This document shows positions 16,864 through 25,794 of a DNA stretch of 64,000 nucleotides, piece after piece. Location of the stretch: the NCBI GenBank assembly GCA_947646015.1, contig CANSEY010000004.1:1-64000 (forward strand), given 5' to 3'. Under the pieces are notes generated by a model that worked only from the letters and a program-made list of their open reading frames with translations, had not been told where the DNA came from and ran no database searches. Source of the DNA: an uncultured Bacteroides sp. Its GTDB lineage: Bacteria; Bacteroidota; Bacteroidia; Bacteroidales; Bacteroidaceae. The number at the start of each line of letters is the position of its first letter. Position 1 is the first letter of the stretch. The position numbers were made by a program, and so were the translations under genes.

Positions 16864-17200
16864 ATGAATAAAACAAAATTACATATAATCCTAGTTTGCC
16901 TTAAGAAAATTCTAAGAAAAAAGGTGAAAATAGTTATAAGTTTTTTTGAGAGATTTCAAAAAGAACAATTTTGCATTCAGTCATGAATGTCCTATTAGTT
17001 CCTTGGGTTTCTTTCAAAAATGTTTTTGTTTATATCATATCATTTGAGAAAGAAATAAAAAAATAGAAAAGATAATTAATCAAATGTTTAATATTGGCTA
17101 TAATAAAAATGAAATAGAGTTTATATAAAAATTATATATAGAGAGAAATTAATTGGGACATAAATGACTAGAACAATAGTTGTTTATGTCCTTTTTTTAT
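16864..17200 (+). ncRNA. Predicted ~330-base leader or small RNA ending in a terminator
   Basis: Starts at a well-formed promoter and ends in a strong terminator 23 bases before the ATPase start codon. It contains a possible 40-codon leaderless ORF (16864-16986: MNKTKLHIILVCLKKILRKK and onward), cationic and hydrophobic. It could be a stand-alone sRNA, an attenuated 5' leader controlling the ATPase gene, or an mRNA for the micro-protein. I do not recognise an Rfam class. Confidence 0.45.
17156..17200 (+). terminator. Terminator or attenuator directly before the island ATPase gene
   Basis: GGACATAAA (17156-17164) and TTTATGTCC (17183-17191) are perfect complements followed by TTTTTTT. Confidence 0.85.
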
Positions 17201-17223
17201 TATCAATAAAGAATTAAGAAAAT

Positions 17224-18525
17224 ATGAATTCATTATTAAAAAACATAATAGAAAAAAGTGCAACAGGCATATTGATATATGCTGGAAAACGTCTTATAGA
17301 TAAAGGCATAATATGCTGGGATGAAAGAAAGAAGAAAAAAGAAGCAATACCGGCTGATCATACTGCTGAAAAGTCGGATAAAACTATTACCCCCGTTTCG
17401 ATGAAAGAAATCATAGAGCGTAACAAGCCACAAAGCGCAGTGTCCCATCAACGAGGCCTTTTCGCCCCGGGCGAACTCCATGTGATCTGTGCGCAGACAG
17501 GTATGGGAAAATCCATTTTTTCTGTAGAAATGGGTCTGGCGATGGCTGGGGGTAAAGAATCCGAGCCCTATGCAATAGTTAAGAGCATATTGGGTGATAA
17601 GTGGGACGCCACGAAGCAGAGGGTGGAGTACCTTGACGGGGAAAACGGTGAGGACGAACTGTATGAACGTTATGGGAGAGGAGAGGTCAATTATCCCGAC
17701 ACTTTTACCGTGGTTCCTTCCGGAGAGATATCATCCATTGATGACTTGGAAAAGTACATCCGCCAGCGTGCGGAAGAAAGCAAATACAGGGAAGACCGCA
17801 CGATCATCATTGACCATCCCGGATGTTATGCCGGAAGCGACAATCCCCATCGTATGCAGAAGTTTTATAAATCCCTGAAAAGTATTATGGTAAACTATCG
17901 GCAGGGAGGTCATTACCTTACTGTCTTTGTTCTGAGCTTTGTTAAGACAGACAAGCCATGGAAACCTGTATACTCGGAGGATATTATAGGTACGAAGGAA
18001 CTCAAGAATATAGCCCATACTATTGTAGCCTTGTGTCCATGCCGGAAGGGAGGAGAATACCGTTTCCTTAAGGTTGTCAAATCAAGGAGCGGGGAGAAAA
18101 ATGAAGAGGTGCCCATTCTCAAAATCAGTAAGGAGGGTGGGCTGTTTCTTCACTTTGTCGGCAGGATGAATGAAAAGGATGCGTTACCCTTACCTGTGAA
18201 ATCCCGGAAAACTCCCGTTACTTCTCCCGATCTCAAGCAAGATATCTTTGAAGTCACCGGACCCTCTGTTGCCCCATTAAAACCGGTTCTCTCGTGTGAG
18301 AAGCCTGAAACGGTGGGAGAGGTAACCGGTTCTGCTGTGAAACAGGACAAACGCATAAAGGTTACACCTGGGAAATTACAGCGTATAAAGCAAATGTACG
18401 AAAAAGGACTGAAACAGGGGGAAATAGCCAAAGCCTTGGGTTTGTGCAGAAAAACTGTCAATAAGTACCTGCAATGTATCAATCAGGAAGAAGCTCAGTG
18501 TAACCTGTCACCATTATCCTGCTGA
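17224..18525 (+). CDS. RecA-like AAA ATPase with C-terminal helix-turn-helix
   Basis: A 433-residue protein. Residues 1-45 hold a hydrophobic helix (ATGILIYAGKRLI) followed by a basic KKKKE patch. A RecA/RepA-like ATPase domain (AAA_25 type) follows, with Walker A at residues 90-97 (AQTGMGKS) and Walker B RTIIIDHPG near residue 200. The C-terminal 50 residues are a resolvase-like helix-turn-helix (KLQRIKQMYEKGLKQGEIAK, then ALGLCRKTVNKYL). It may be a replicative helicase/initiator or a DNA-organising ATPase of the element. The 12-bp repeat array ~400 bases downstream would suit a replication initiator. It is paralogous in layout to the truncated ATPase at 21210. Confidence 0.7.
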   Translation: MNSLLKNIIEKSATGILIYAGKRLIDKGIICWDERKKKKEAIPADHTAEKSDKTITPVSMKEIIERNKPQSAVSHQRGLFAPGELHVICAQTGMGKSIFSVEMGLAMAGGKESEPYAIVKSILGDKWDATKQRVEYLDGENGEDELYERYGRGEVNYPDTFTVVPSGEISSIDDLEKYIRQRAEESKYREDRTIIIDHPGCYAGSDNPHRMQKFYKSLKSIMVNYRQGGHYLTVFVLSFVKTDKPWKPVYSEDIIGTKELKNIAHTIVALCPCRKGGEYRFLKVVKSRSGEKNEEVPILKISKEGGLFLHFVGRMNEKDALPLPVKSRKTPVTSPDLKQDIFEVTGPSVAPLKPVLSCEKPETVGEVTGSAVKQDKRIKVTPGKLQRIKQMYEKGLKQGEIAKALGLCRKTVNKYLQCINQEEAQCNLSPLSC

Positions 18526-18558
18526 TACCTATTTCTACAGGAAGCGTCCTTCTTTCTC

Positions 18559-18594
18559 TTGTAACCTATTTATGTTTTTGTAAATGGGTTACAA
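18559..18594. repeat. Inverted repeat after the ATPase gene
   Basis: TTGTAACCTATTTA (18559-18572) pairs with 18581-18594 with one mismatch across an 8-base T-rich loop. Its core, GGTTACA, is the same word repeated in the 12-bp array downstream. Confidence 0.6.
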
Positions 18595-18925
18595 TGTTGA
18601 CAAGGGTAAGGTACCAGTATTATCTTTTCCTTCAATGTTCATCCCGGATCGGCTATGCTGAATTTTCACAGAATTTCCGGGATGCATGTTGTTATTGTAT
18701 CATGTGATGAAGCTGATCTGTGCAGCTTCCGTTTTTGAAATGGATTAGCTACCAGATCTTGCTTCTCTTTATATTCTTTGGGATTATCGTCGTGTAACCT
18801 GTTATGTGAAGCATTTGGAAGGCATACTCTAATAGACTACAATCTATGCTATTTGGGAATAAAGAATAGGTTACAACTTTATATAATGCTTTAATAATCA
18901 GAGGGAAATGTCTGATAGGTAGCAG

Positions 18926-18997
18926 CTTATGTTATAGCTTGAGTTACAGTCTATGTTACAGATTAGGTTACAGTTAATGTTACAGCTAGAGCTACTA
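18926..18997 (+). repeat. Six-unit 12-bp direct repeat array (iteron-like)
   Basis: Contiguous 12-base units: CTTATGTTATAG, CTTGAGTTACAG, TCTATGTTACAG, ATTAGGTTACAG, TTAATGTTACAG, CTAGAGCTACTA. The four central units share GTTACAG exactly. Additional isolated GGTTACA/TGTAACC words flank the array (about 18560-18595, 18795, 18868). Lying in a 1.1-kb gene-free stretch after a RecA-like ATPase, this resembles an iteron-type origin or a multi-copy operator. Confidence 0.65.
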
Positions 18998-19191
18998 TAC
19001 TAAAAGATAAGTACTCAGGTTTATTTCGTAAGCGACTGCTCAACTACATCTTGTGTATTTGATTTTTCAGTGAGGTGCACTCCATTGTAAGCGCCTCTCA
19101 ATTTTCATATACCAACTTATCTCATGGTTGTTATTGAGTGTCAGTCTCGCTTTTTCCCGTTTTTTCCTGCATTTTCCCGGAACTGTCCTGA

Positions 19192-19375
19192 TTATTTTCT
19201 CCATACATCCGGTAGCAGTTCCTTCAGGTCTCTGTCTGATTTGGGAGCCAGATAATAGGGGAGTTTACTGATCACATCATTCAGCCACTCTCTGGGGTTG
19301 ACACCACGTTCCTTACATGAGCCAAGCAAGGAGCAGATTATAGCCGTATTCTCAGCCACTTGCCATATAATTTGC
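19192..19375 (-). pseudogene. IS66-family transposase, C-terminal remnant
   Basis: Reading the minus strand gives VAENTAIICSLLGSCKERGV, then NPREWLNDVISKLPYYLAP, ending LKELLPDVWRK and a stop at 19192. This is the conserved tail of IS66 transposases. Nothing upstream continues the protein, so only ~60 residues survive. The rest of 18526-19640 holds the repeats listed separately and no other gene. Confidence 0.8.
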
Positions 19376-19603
19376 GTATTTACATTTTTCTTTGAAGTCA
19401 GTTACGCTTTGTATGCTACTTCTTAGCTTACCAAAAAGTGATTAATCAACTTTACCAAAAAATGCTGCTTTTAAATTTGCTTATTACATTGTGTGCATTT
19501 CGAGGGAAATGGATTTCTTCTGTTATAAAAAACAATATCGCCTTTTTGTAATATTCTTCGTACATTTTATCCTCTGAAATGTGGCAAATATTTTTTTCTG
19601 TCG

Positions 19604-19611
19604 TATCTTTG
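19604..19611 (+). promoter_or_regulatory. -7 promoter box for the gene at 19641
   Basis: TATCTTTG, an exact TAnnTTTG match, 29 bases before the ATG. Confidence 0.55.
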
Positions 19612-19640
19612 CTTTATAAATATCTATAACATAGATACCA

Positions 19641-20909
19641 ATGGATCAATTTCGACACAAGATCATAGAAGAATCATGGTCTAAAAAAGGACTTCGTGAT
19701 TATCTGCTTGTTCTCCGAAAGGAGGACCACCCGGCTTCTGAGCAATACATCCTGTCTTTCTTTGAAAAGTTGTTTGCTCTTCTGGTCACTTCTTATATGA
19801 GCCAGGATTTAGAGAGAGGTGATAATTATTTGCAGCAGGCTGCTGATGGATTGGGCAATGAAACTTTATGGAAAACCGCGACAAAAATATCTATGCATGT
19901 TCCGGGTGTTTTAGGCAAGAACGTAACTTTTGTTTCCGTCTATCTGGCCTTGGGTTCTGCCTTGTTGGGAGTGAAGAAATGGCAGTCTTTAAGACGCGAG
20001 GACCGTCATGCCCTGCAATCCCATATAAGCGGTTTCCTGATCGTCAGTAAGGAACTGCCCCTGAAGTCTTTCTCCAATTATGTCCGTTGGCGTGATTACA
20101 GTCTTACGCATAAAACGATTCTTCCTTTATCCGCATTATTTCCTGAGTTTATCCGGTGTATTATAAGTTTTCCTGTTTATGACAAATATCTTGATTTTAT
20201 AACCTTGATCTATTCTGCGCATTATTACCTTTATGATGAGGAGTCTTCCCAATTTTCGGATTTTATATTTGATATGCTCCGTTCCCGGGATTGTAAGGTG
20301 AATGACAGATTATATGATGATTTATGCCATTCGTCTTTTCTCTATGAGATACAGACTGAATACCGTGATTATTGTGTCAGAAAAAATATAAAGGAGCAGT
20401 CTCTCTTTTCAATGGATCCGCCTTCTCCGCAGGATCCTGTCTCTCCGTCCGGTCGACAATCGGATCCTGCTGCCCCCTCTTCCTGTGGTGCTTCAATCAG
20501 TAAGAAAGACTATTTTCCCAACCTGTCATTGGATGAGAGGAAGATCCGTATCCTTTATAATGCATTGATAAAGAACGGCTTTATTTCACCAGCTACCGCT
20601 TATTCCGTTTTTCATTTTCGTTTTTCAGGGAAAGACAAACCTGTGGAAACATTGCCTATATGTTGGGAAAAGAATAAGAATGATCTTGCTTATTTAATTT
20701 ATCGTTTAACCCGTAAGGATATTCGTGACACGAATTGTAAAGCATCGCTTACCAGCAATGATATTTTCTCAAAAACTAAAAAGTTCTTTATAGTTAAAGG
20801 GAATAGCTGGCGTTCTTCCGATAATCTTAGTGACATGGCTTCCAAATTGAATTTTGCGGACAAAGAAACGGTTGATGGCCTGTTGGATGAGCTTTTTGAA
20901 TGCAGCTGA
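19641..20909 (+). CDS. Island protein of unknown function, two-domain
   Basis: A 422-residue cytoplasmic protein. Residues 1-255 are helical with no family I recognise. A Pro/Ser-rich linker (PPSPQDPVSPSGRQSDPAAP) separates a C-terminal domain of about 130 residues. That domain carries LDERKIRILYNALIKNGFIS and PICWEKNKNDLAYLIYRLT, patterns seen in many RteC-like and other Bacteroides mobile-element proteins. A regulatory or excision-related role would fit, but I cannot assign it. It has its own promoter and lies upstream of the chimeric ATPase gene. Confidence 0.6.
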   Translation: MDQFRHKIIEESWSKKGLRDYLLVLRKEDHPASEQYILSFFEKLFALLVTSYMSQDLERGDNYLQQAADGLGNETLWKTATKISMHVPGVLGKNVTFVSVYLALGSALLGVKKWQSLRREDRHALQSHISGFLIVSKELPLKSFSNYVRWRDYSLTHKTILPLSALFPEFIRCIISFPVYDKYLDFITLIYSAHYYLYDEESSQFSDFIFDMLRSRDCKVNDRLYDDLCHSSFLYEIQTEYRDYCVRKNIKEQSLFSMDPPSPQDPVSPSGRQSDPAAPSSCGASISKKDYFPNLSLDERKIRILYNALIKNGFISPATAYSVFHFRFSGKDKPVETLPICWEKNKNDLAYLIYRLTRKDIRDTNCKASLTSNDIFSKTKKFFIVKGNSWRSSDNLSDMASKLNFADKETVDGLLDELFECS

Positions 20910-21090
20910 TTGTTTTTTGATCCTCCTTTTTATTTCTGCCGGTTGAAAGGAATGACCGTTTCTCTTTTTTATAGGGAAGCGTTCATCTTGATGCCTGCGG
21001 ATACTGTCCGTTGCTTCTCCATTTCCCTCTGATGCCGCATACCCTTTATCCCGGTATGCACAGTTTTGGGTATATCCTGTTCTATTCACT

Positions 21091-21149
21091 TTCTATCGTT
21101 CGGAATATTGTTTCTATCATTCTGATAAATGCTTCTATCGTTTCTATCG
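21091..21149 (+). promoter_or_regulatory. Spaced TTCTATCR repeats upstream of the chimeric ATPase gene
   Basis: Copies at 21091-21098, 21112-21119, 21133-21140 and 21142-21149. The first three are exactly 21 bases apart (two helical turns). They end about 28 bases upstream of the -7 box, a good place for an activator or repressor site. The rest of 20910-21209 shows no gene. Confidence 0.5.
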
Positions 21150-21176
21150 GGTGGTATATCGGGGGCTGTAAATGCT

Positions 21177-21184
21177 TATTTTTG
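21177..21184 (+). promoter_or_regulatory. -7 promoter box of the chimeric ATPase gene
   Basis: TATTTTTG, 26 bases before the ATG at 21210. Confidence 0.55.
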
Positions 21185-21209
21185 CACACACTAACCAAAA
21201 ACATAATAT

Positions 21210-22415
21210 ATGATGAAAAAATTAGATCCGATCAGGATTATTGAAACCATTGGAAAGCTGGGTGCCAGAAAGAGCATCAAATATGCCTTCATAGGGACAG
21301 GTTGCATACTGGTTGTTGTAGTTCCTGTTTGTTATGCTGTTACGTCCGTCAAATCTCACGGTAAGGGTAAGGAGCAGAATAATGCGTCTGCGAACAAATT
21401 GAGGGAAATTGAGCATACTTCTGAATGTAAGAAGGGGGAAGAGGATCGGGACCACGCCCATCGTATGGAGGAAAATGCACAAGTTCACGAACATCATATG
21501 GAAGAGATTGAGGCTAAGAAAAATGCTGATATTGAAAAAATGGAAAAGCGTGCAGAACTTCGCAAAGAGAGGGATGCGGCAAAAGCCAATCAGCCCCTTG
21601 TCGATCTCCATATGGACAGTATGCCTGAAAGTTACCACGAAGCTTTGAAGAACGGTACTGTTCATATCAGCCGGGAAAGGAGTCTTGGATTCTCCTGGCT
21701 GCGTGAGGGTTATGATACCGGCCTTGTCGGTCCGACCGACTGTGGAAAATCAGTATTCGTCATGCAGGTTGCTATGGCTCTGGCGCGAGGCCGTTGTGAT
21801 GTAAACTTGTCTTCAGAATGGCATGACATCCCCCCGATGCCGGTTGTCGTGTTCTCTCTTGAGCAGAGTAACCATGAGATAAGGGAATATTATGGCTCCG
21901 TCATTGACAATCTGTCCACCCTCAAATTATATGCCGGCAGCCGGATCACTCCTGCCCATATTATCACTGTCATTAAGGAAGAGATGGAAAAGGCCGGTAC
22001 TTTTAAATCCGTAAATGGTTGGCAGGAGGTGAAATTCGACGAGGCTGTAAAAGGACAATACTTCTGCTTGGAAGCATTATCTAATTATGATGGTAGTAAT
22101 ATAGCTTGTATAGCAGAATTTGATATTATAGATTCTAATGGCAAGAAGATTCCAAGAGAATCCTGGAAAATATCTTATGCTGACAGTGAAGAGACAATAA
22201 GCGGTAACAGAACTGCTGATAAAATATATGATCTACAAGAAAGTACATTCTGGCAAACTGTAGATAATACCTCTTACCCTCATCACATCGTTATAGATTT
22301 GGGTAAAGTGTATTCTATCAAAGGTTTTCGAATGTTGCCTCGTGCTGAATCAGGAATTCCAGGTCTTATAAAGGATTATAATGTTTTTATTAAGGAAGGA
22401 AAATTTAGGTATTAG
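21210..22415 (+). CDS. Chimera: truncated RecA-like ATPase fused to an F5/8-type C (discoidin-like) domain
   Basis: A 401-residue ORF of two unrelated parts. Residues 1-260 hold a transmembrane helix (about 25-46), a charged coiled-coil (60-125) and the start of a RecA-like ATPase with Walker A GPTDCGKS (174-181) and VVVFSLEQS. The ATPase then breaks off. Residues ~267-401 (GWQEVKFDEAVKGQYFCLEA, DLQESTFWQTV, HHIVIDLGKVYSIKGFRMLP) are a complete F5/8-type C carbohydrate-binding domain, as found at the end of secreted Bacteroides glycan enzymes. The junction at about 21990-22020 is probably an island boundary or deletion scar. The fused product is unlikely to work as either parent. Confidence 0.8.
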   Translation: MMKKLDPIRIIETIGKLGARKSIKYAFIGTGCILVVVVPVCYAVTSVKSHGKGKEQNNASANKLREIEHTSECKKGEEDRDHAHRMEENAQVHEHHMEEIEAKKNADIEKMEKRAELRKERDAAKANQPLVDLHMDSMPESYHEALKNGTVHISRERSLGFSWLREGYDTGLVGPTDCGKSVFVMQVAMALARGRCDVNLSSEWHDIPPMPVVVFSLEQSNHEIREYYGSVIDNLSTLKLYAGSRITPAHIITVIKEEMEKAGTFKSVNGWQEVKFDEAVKGQYFCLEALSNYDGSNIACIAEFDIIDSNGKKIPRESWKISYADSEETISGNRTADKIYDLQESTFWQTVDNTSYPHHIVIDLGKVYSIKGFRMLPRAESGIPGLIKDYNVFIKEGKFRY

Positions 22416-22438
22416 TTTTTAAGGTATGAGTTAGTTAG

Positions 22439-22477
22439 AAGGCTGTTTCCCTGTATTAAAAGTAAATAGCCTTTTAT
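22439..22477 (+). terminator. Terminator after the chimeric gene
   Basis: AAGGCT (22439-22444) and AGCCTT (22468-22473) with a further TTT/AAA pairing, followed by TTATAAA. A weak U-run makes it moderate. Confidence 0.45.
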
Positions 22478-22595
22478 AAAAAAATAAACTTAAGTAATTC
22501 TATGATGAAGTGATAAATAATCTCCATAGTGCAAAATAACTTTATGTCATTTGATATTATTGACATTAGGGACATTCAGTAAATATTATAAGATT

Positions 22596-22645
22596 AGCCA
22601 ACTAATTCATACACAAAGTGTTGTGGATTAGTTGGCTTACATTTT
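22596..22645. terminator. Bidirectional terminator at the edge of the sulfatase locus
   Basis: AGCCAACTAAT (22596-22606) and ATTAGTTGGCT (22627-22637) are perfect complements. A T-rich tract follows on the plus strand. It separates the convergent chimera and sulfatase genes. Confidence 0.65.
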
Positions 22646-22714
22646 CTTTTTTTAGGAATATCCCTCTATAGGATTTTGAATAAGTGACCAACTCGTCCCT
22701 TGGTCAACTGGGTT

Positions 22715-24256
22715 TCAGTTTTTCTTCTGTTCTTCTCCGACTTCCTGTTGCAGGCGTTGCATTTCCTGCTTCATCTTTTTGATGACCTCTGCATACTCCT
22801 TGTCATTGTAGGCGTTATGGTCTTCTTTCGGATCTTTCAGTAAATCGTAGAATTCCCAGGAAGGTTCGGAGACGTAGTCGGAAGAACCGGTCATATTCAG
22901 CGGATCACCATATAGATACATAAGTTTATACCGGTCGGTTCGCACGCCGATGTGTGCCGGACGAATCTTATGTTGGGTCCAGTAGCGATAATAAATGCTT
23001 TTTCGCCAGTCTTTGGGTGTTTTCCCCTTCAAGTTGTCGCGGAAGCTCCTGCCTTGAGTGCCTTGAGGGGCATCCACATCGGTAAAGTCGGCTAGTGTAG
23101 CTGCGAAATCCACATTCAGAATTAAATCATCCAACCGTTTCCCGGCCGGCAGTTCGCGTGGATACCGAATTACGAAAGGCATACGGGCGGCTTCTTCGTA
23201 GAACATGCGTTTGTCATAAAATCCATGTTCGCCCAGGAAATAACCTTGGTCCGCCACGTAAATCACAATTGTGTTGTCGGCAATACCCATTTCATCAAGT
23301 GCGACCAGTAGTTTGCCGATGTTGTCGTCTATGGTGGCTCCGCATCTCAGGTAGTCGCGTATCAGTTTTTGATAGGCGGATTTACGGGCGGCAGTGGGAT
23401 GCATTCCTTTGGTACTGAAAGGTAGCTCGGGGTAGCGGCACCACCACTTGTCGGGATCTTCCGAGGCTACTTGCCAGTTACGGGCTATGGTTTCCAGTTT
23501 CTGTCCCTCGAAGGTCCTGCCGTTCGTTTCGGGACCCCAGTCCAGCAGGTTCTCCGGTTCGGGAAACACGACTCCGTCATACAAATGTCTCATCCGTTCC
23601 GGAAAGTCATACGGCTCGTGGGTGGCTTTGAAGTGGCAGCACATCAGGAAAGGCTGCGTCTTGTCCTGTTCTTTCATCCATGCAATGGCTTTTTCGGTGA
23701 CGATGTCGGTAGAGAAGCCGCGTACACGTTCACCGAAGTTCCGGTTGCCCGGCCAGGGGACGTCGCTGTTCTTGAAGGTGGGGTCGCGATATTCGCCCTG
23801 GTCGTGGAATACGGAGTAGTAGTCGAACCCTTGCGGTTGCGACTTCAGGTGCCACTTGCCCACCAGCCCTGTGTGGTAGCCGGAAGCTTGCAGTGCAGTG
23901 GCTATAGTGGGTAGTGCAGTGTCAAGGGTATCTTCCAGCGTATATACTCCATTGCGGTGGCTGTATCTGCCGGTCAAGATGGCTGCACGGCTTGGCGTGG
24001 AGATGGAGTTGGTGCAGAAACAGTTATCAAGTGTCACGCCTTCCTCCGCCAGGCGGCGGATATTTCGATTTTGAGCATACTCTGCCAGGATTCCTCCATA
24101 GATACCCCATGCTTGCGATGTGTGGTCATCACTTAATATGAACAGGATGTTGGGACGTTCGTTTTTTCTTGTCTCCGCTTCCGGGCTGTCGGTGGCAGCC
24201 ATTCCGGAAGTTGCCGTCAGAGACAGCAGGCCGAGATATAAATATTTTGTATTCAT
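22715..24256 (-). CDS. S1-family sulfatase A (Ser-type)
   Basis: A 513-residue periplasmic sulfatase with a signal peptide (residues 1-20) and metal-binding Asp43-Asp44 in LSDDHTS. The activation motif is SISTPSRAAILTG with Ser86 as the formylglycine precursor. GKWHL and the second metal block YVADQGYFLGEHGFYDKRM follow. The C-terminal substrate pocket HIGVRTDRYKLMY is shared in pattern with sulfatase E (32425-34008), so the two probably belong to the same branch, which includes GlcNAc-6-sulfatases. It is the last gene of the minus-strand locus. Sulfate position is inferred only. Confidence 0.9.
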   Translation of the reverse strand: MNTKYLYLGLLSLTATSGMAATDSPEAETRKNERPNILFILSDDHTSQAWGIYGGILAEYAQNRNIRRLAEEGVTLDNCFCTNSISTPSRAAILTGRYSHRNGVYTLEDTLDTALPTIATALQASGYHTGLVGKWHLKSQPQGFDYYSVFHDQGEYRDPTFKNSDVPWPGNRNFGERVRGFSTDIVTEKAIAWMKEQDKTQPFLMCCHFKATHEPYDFPERMRHLYDGVVFPEPENLLDWGPETNGRTFEGQKLETIARNWQVASEDPDKWWCRYPELPFSTKGMHPTAARKSAYQKLIRDYLRCGATIDDNIGKLLVALDEMGIADNTIVIYVADQGYFLGEHGFYDKRMFYEEAARMPFVIRYPRELPAGKRLDDLILNVDFAATLADFTDVDAPQGTQGRSFRDNLKGKTPKDWRKSIYYRYWTQHKIRPAHIGVRTDRYKLMYLYGDPLNMTGSSDYVSEPSWEFYDLLKDPKEDHNAYNDKEYAEVIKKMKQEMQRLQQEVGEEQKKN

Positions 24257-24301
24257 TGATGTTTTTCGCTTTGGTTTAATATTATTTCGTTTACTCCGTT
24301 T

Positions 24302-25768
24302 TTATTCGAAGATAAATAAATTTATCAGTTCATCCCAGGTGATTTTATGTCCGTCTTTCCACCATAACGGGGTGTCGATATTACAAAAGTCTTGTTGCTT
24401 TTTCAGACGTTGAGTTAACATTTCTTTATATGCGGCGGCTTTTTGGGGCATCGCGTCAGCAAGGTTTGCCATTTCTTTCGGATCCTTCTTCAGGTTGAAT
24501 AACTGCTCCGTGATTTTACCTTCCACATTGTAGATGATATACTTATAATCATCCTTTACCAGTGCCCGTTGTTGGTTGGAGTATGCCAGGAAGATGTCGT
24601 CACGAAGTTTGTCTGTGGTTCCTTCCAACAAAGGTTTTAGAGAAACGCCTGTTACTGAAGCCGGTATTTCGATTCCTACTATGTCGCATAGGGTGGGGTA
24701 AAGATCATATAAATAGCATAAGGCATCGGTTTTGAATCCATGTTTTTTACTGCGTGGGTCGATGATTAGCATGGGTACACCTACACTGTGCTCATAGAGG
24801 CTTTGTTTGCCCAACAAACCGTTTTGTCCCATTGCCAGGCCGTTGTCCGATGCAAATACAATGACCGTATGTTCTCTTTCGCCCGTGGCGTTCAATGCGT
24901 TGAGCACCCGTCCTATCTGTTCGTCTACTTCGCTGACCATTCCGTAATAGAGGGCGAGTTCCTCCTGAAGTTGTTCGCTTGTGCGGGGTGGGGGAAGAAT
25001 TTGTTCGTCGCGGATAGCCAGTTCGCCATTGTCGAACGGGTGTTGCGGCAGAAAGTTAGTGGGTAGGATGATGTCTTTGGCTTTATATTTCTTTCCGTAG
25101 TCCGGCAATTGATTTCGTGGGTCGTGCGGGGAAGTGAATGACACGAATGCCATGAAAGGGTTTTGGGCTTTTGCCGCGGTGCTGAGGAACTCGATTGCCG
25201 CATCGGCAAACATTTTTGAAGAAAACTCTTCTCCGATGAAAGACGTTTCTTTATATTGTCCTGTTTTATCGTAATGATGCAGACGGGGAGAGCAGTGTCC
25301 GTTCTTTTCGTAAGGATGCATCCCACCGAAGAAGATGTTCTCTCCTGCGGCAAACGAACGGTTGAAGGAGGCATGGTCTGAATGCCATTTGCCGGTAGCA
25401 AATGTCTGATAACCGTTGGCTCGTAATTGTTCGGGAAGTGTCACCATGCATTCGGGTATCTTCATGCCGTCGCTTTGCACTTCAAATACTCCCCTTCCGG
25501 TCATCAGCATGGCACGGCTGGGCATTGACAATGCACCGCAAAGGGCACCGTTGGTGTAAGTGTGGGTAAAAGTGACACCTTCAGCTATTAGGCCGTCGAT
25601 ATTTGGAGTGTACACATTTTTATTCCCTAAGGCTGCGATGGCATCACTTTGCATATCATCTACCAGCAGGAACAGGATGTTGGGTTTTTCCGTTTCCGGT
25701 TGGCATCCGCTCAAGGCCGTCAGGGCGAGTGAGGCGGATAACAGGGTTTTCATTGTTTTCATGGTCAT
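24302..25768 (-). CDS. S1-family sulfatase B (Ser-type lipoprotein)
   Basis: A 488-residue protein with a lipobox (ALSGC, Cys22), so it is probably membrane-tethered. Metal-binding VDDMQ follows. The activation motif SMPSRAMLMTG places Ser81 as the formylglycine precursor. GKWHS, SPHDPR and a FASDNGLAMGQNGLLGKQSLYEH block complete the site. The start could be Met1, Met3 or Met6 without affecting the lipobox. It lies 26 bases after the GH20 gene. Substrate unassigned. Confidence 0.9.
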   Translation of the reverse strand: MTMKTMKTLLSASLALTALSGCQPETEKPNILFLLVDDMQSDAIAALGNKNVYTPNIDGLIAEGVTFTHTYTNGALCGALSMPSRAMLMTGRGVFEVQSDGMKIPECMVTLPEQLRANGYQTFATGKWHSDHASFNRSFAAGENIFFGGMHPYEKNGHCSPRLHHYDKTGQYKETSFIGEEFSSKMFADAAIEFLSTAAKAQNPFMAFVSFTSPHDPRNQLPDYGKKYKAKDIILPTNFLPQHPFDNGELAIRDEQILPPPRTSEQLQEELALYYGMVSEVDEQIGRVLNALNATGEREHTVIVFASDNGLAMGQNGLLGKQSLYEHSVGVPMLIIDPRSKKHGFKTDALCYLYDLYPTLCDIVGIEIPASVTGVSLKPLLEGTTDKLRDDIFLAYSNQQRALVKDDYKYIIYNVEGKITEQLFNLKKDPKEMANLADAMPQKAAAYKEMLTQRLKKQQDFCNIDTPLWWKDGHKITWDELINLFIFE

Positions 25769-25794
25769 TCGTTTTTAACTTCTTAATTAAGCCA

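Noticed and set aside
18926..18997. CRISPR array
   Set aside because: Units are contiguous 12-mers without spacers, and no cas genes are in the window.
10041..22020. tRNA 3'-end direct repeat marking attL/attR of the island
   Set aside because: I looked for a second copy of the last ~15 tRNA bases near the right side and did not see one. The boundary stays undefined.
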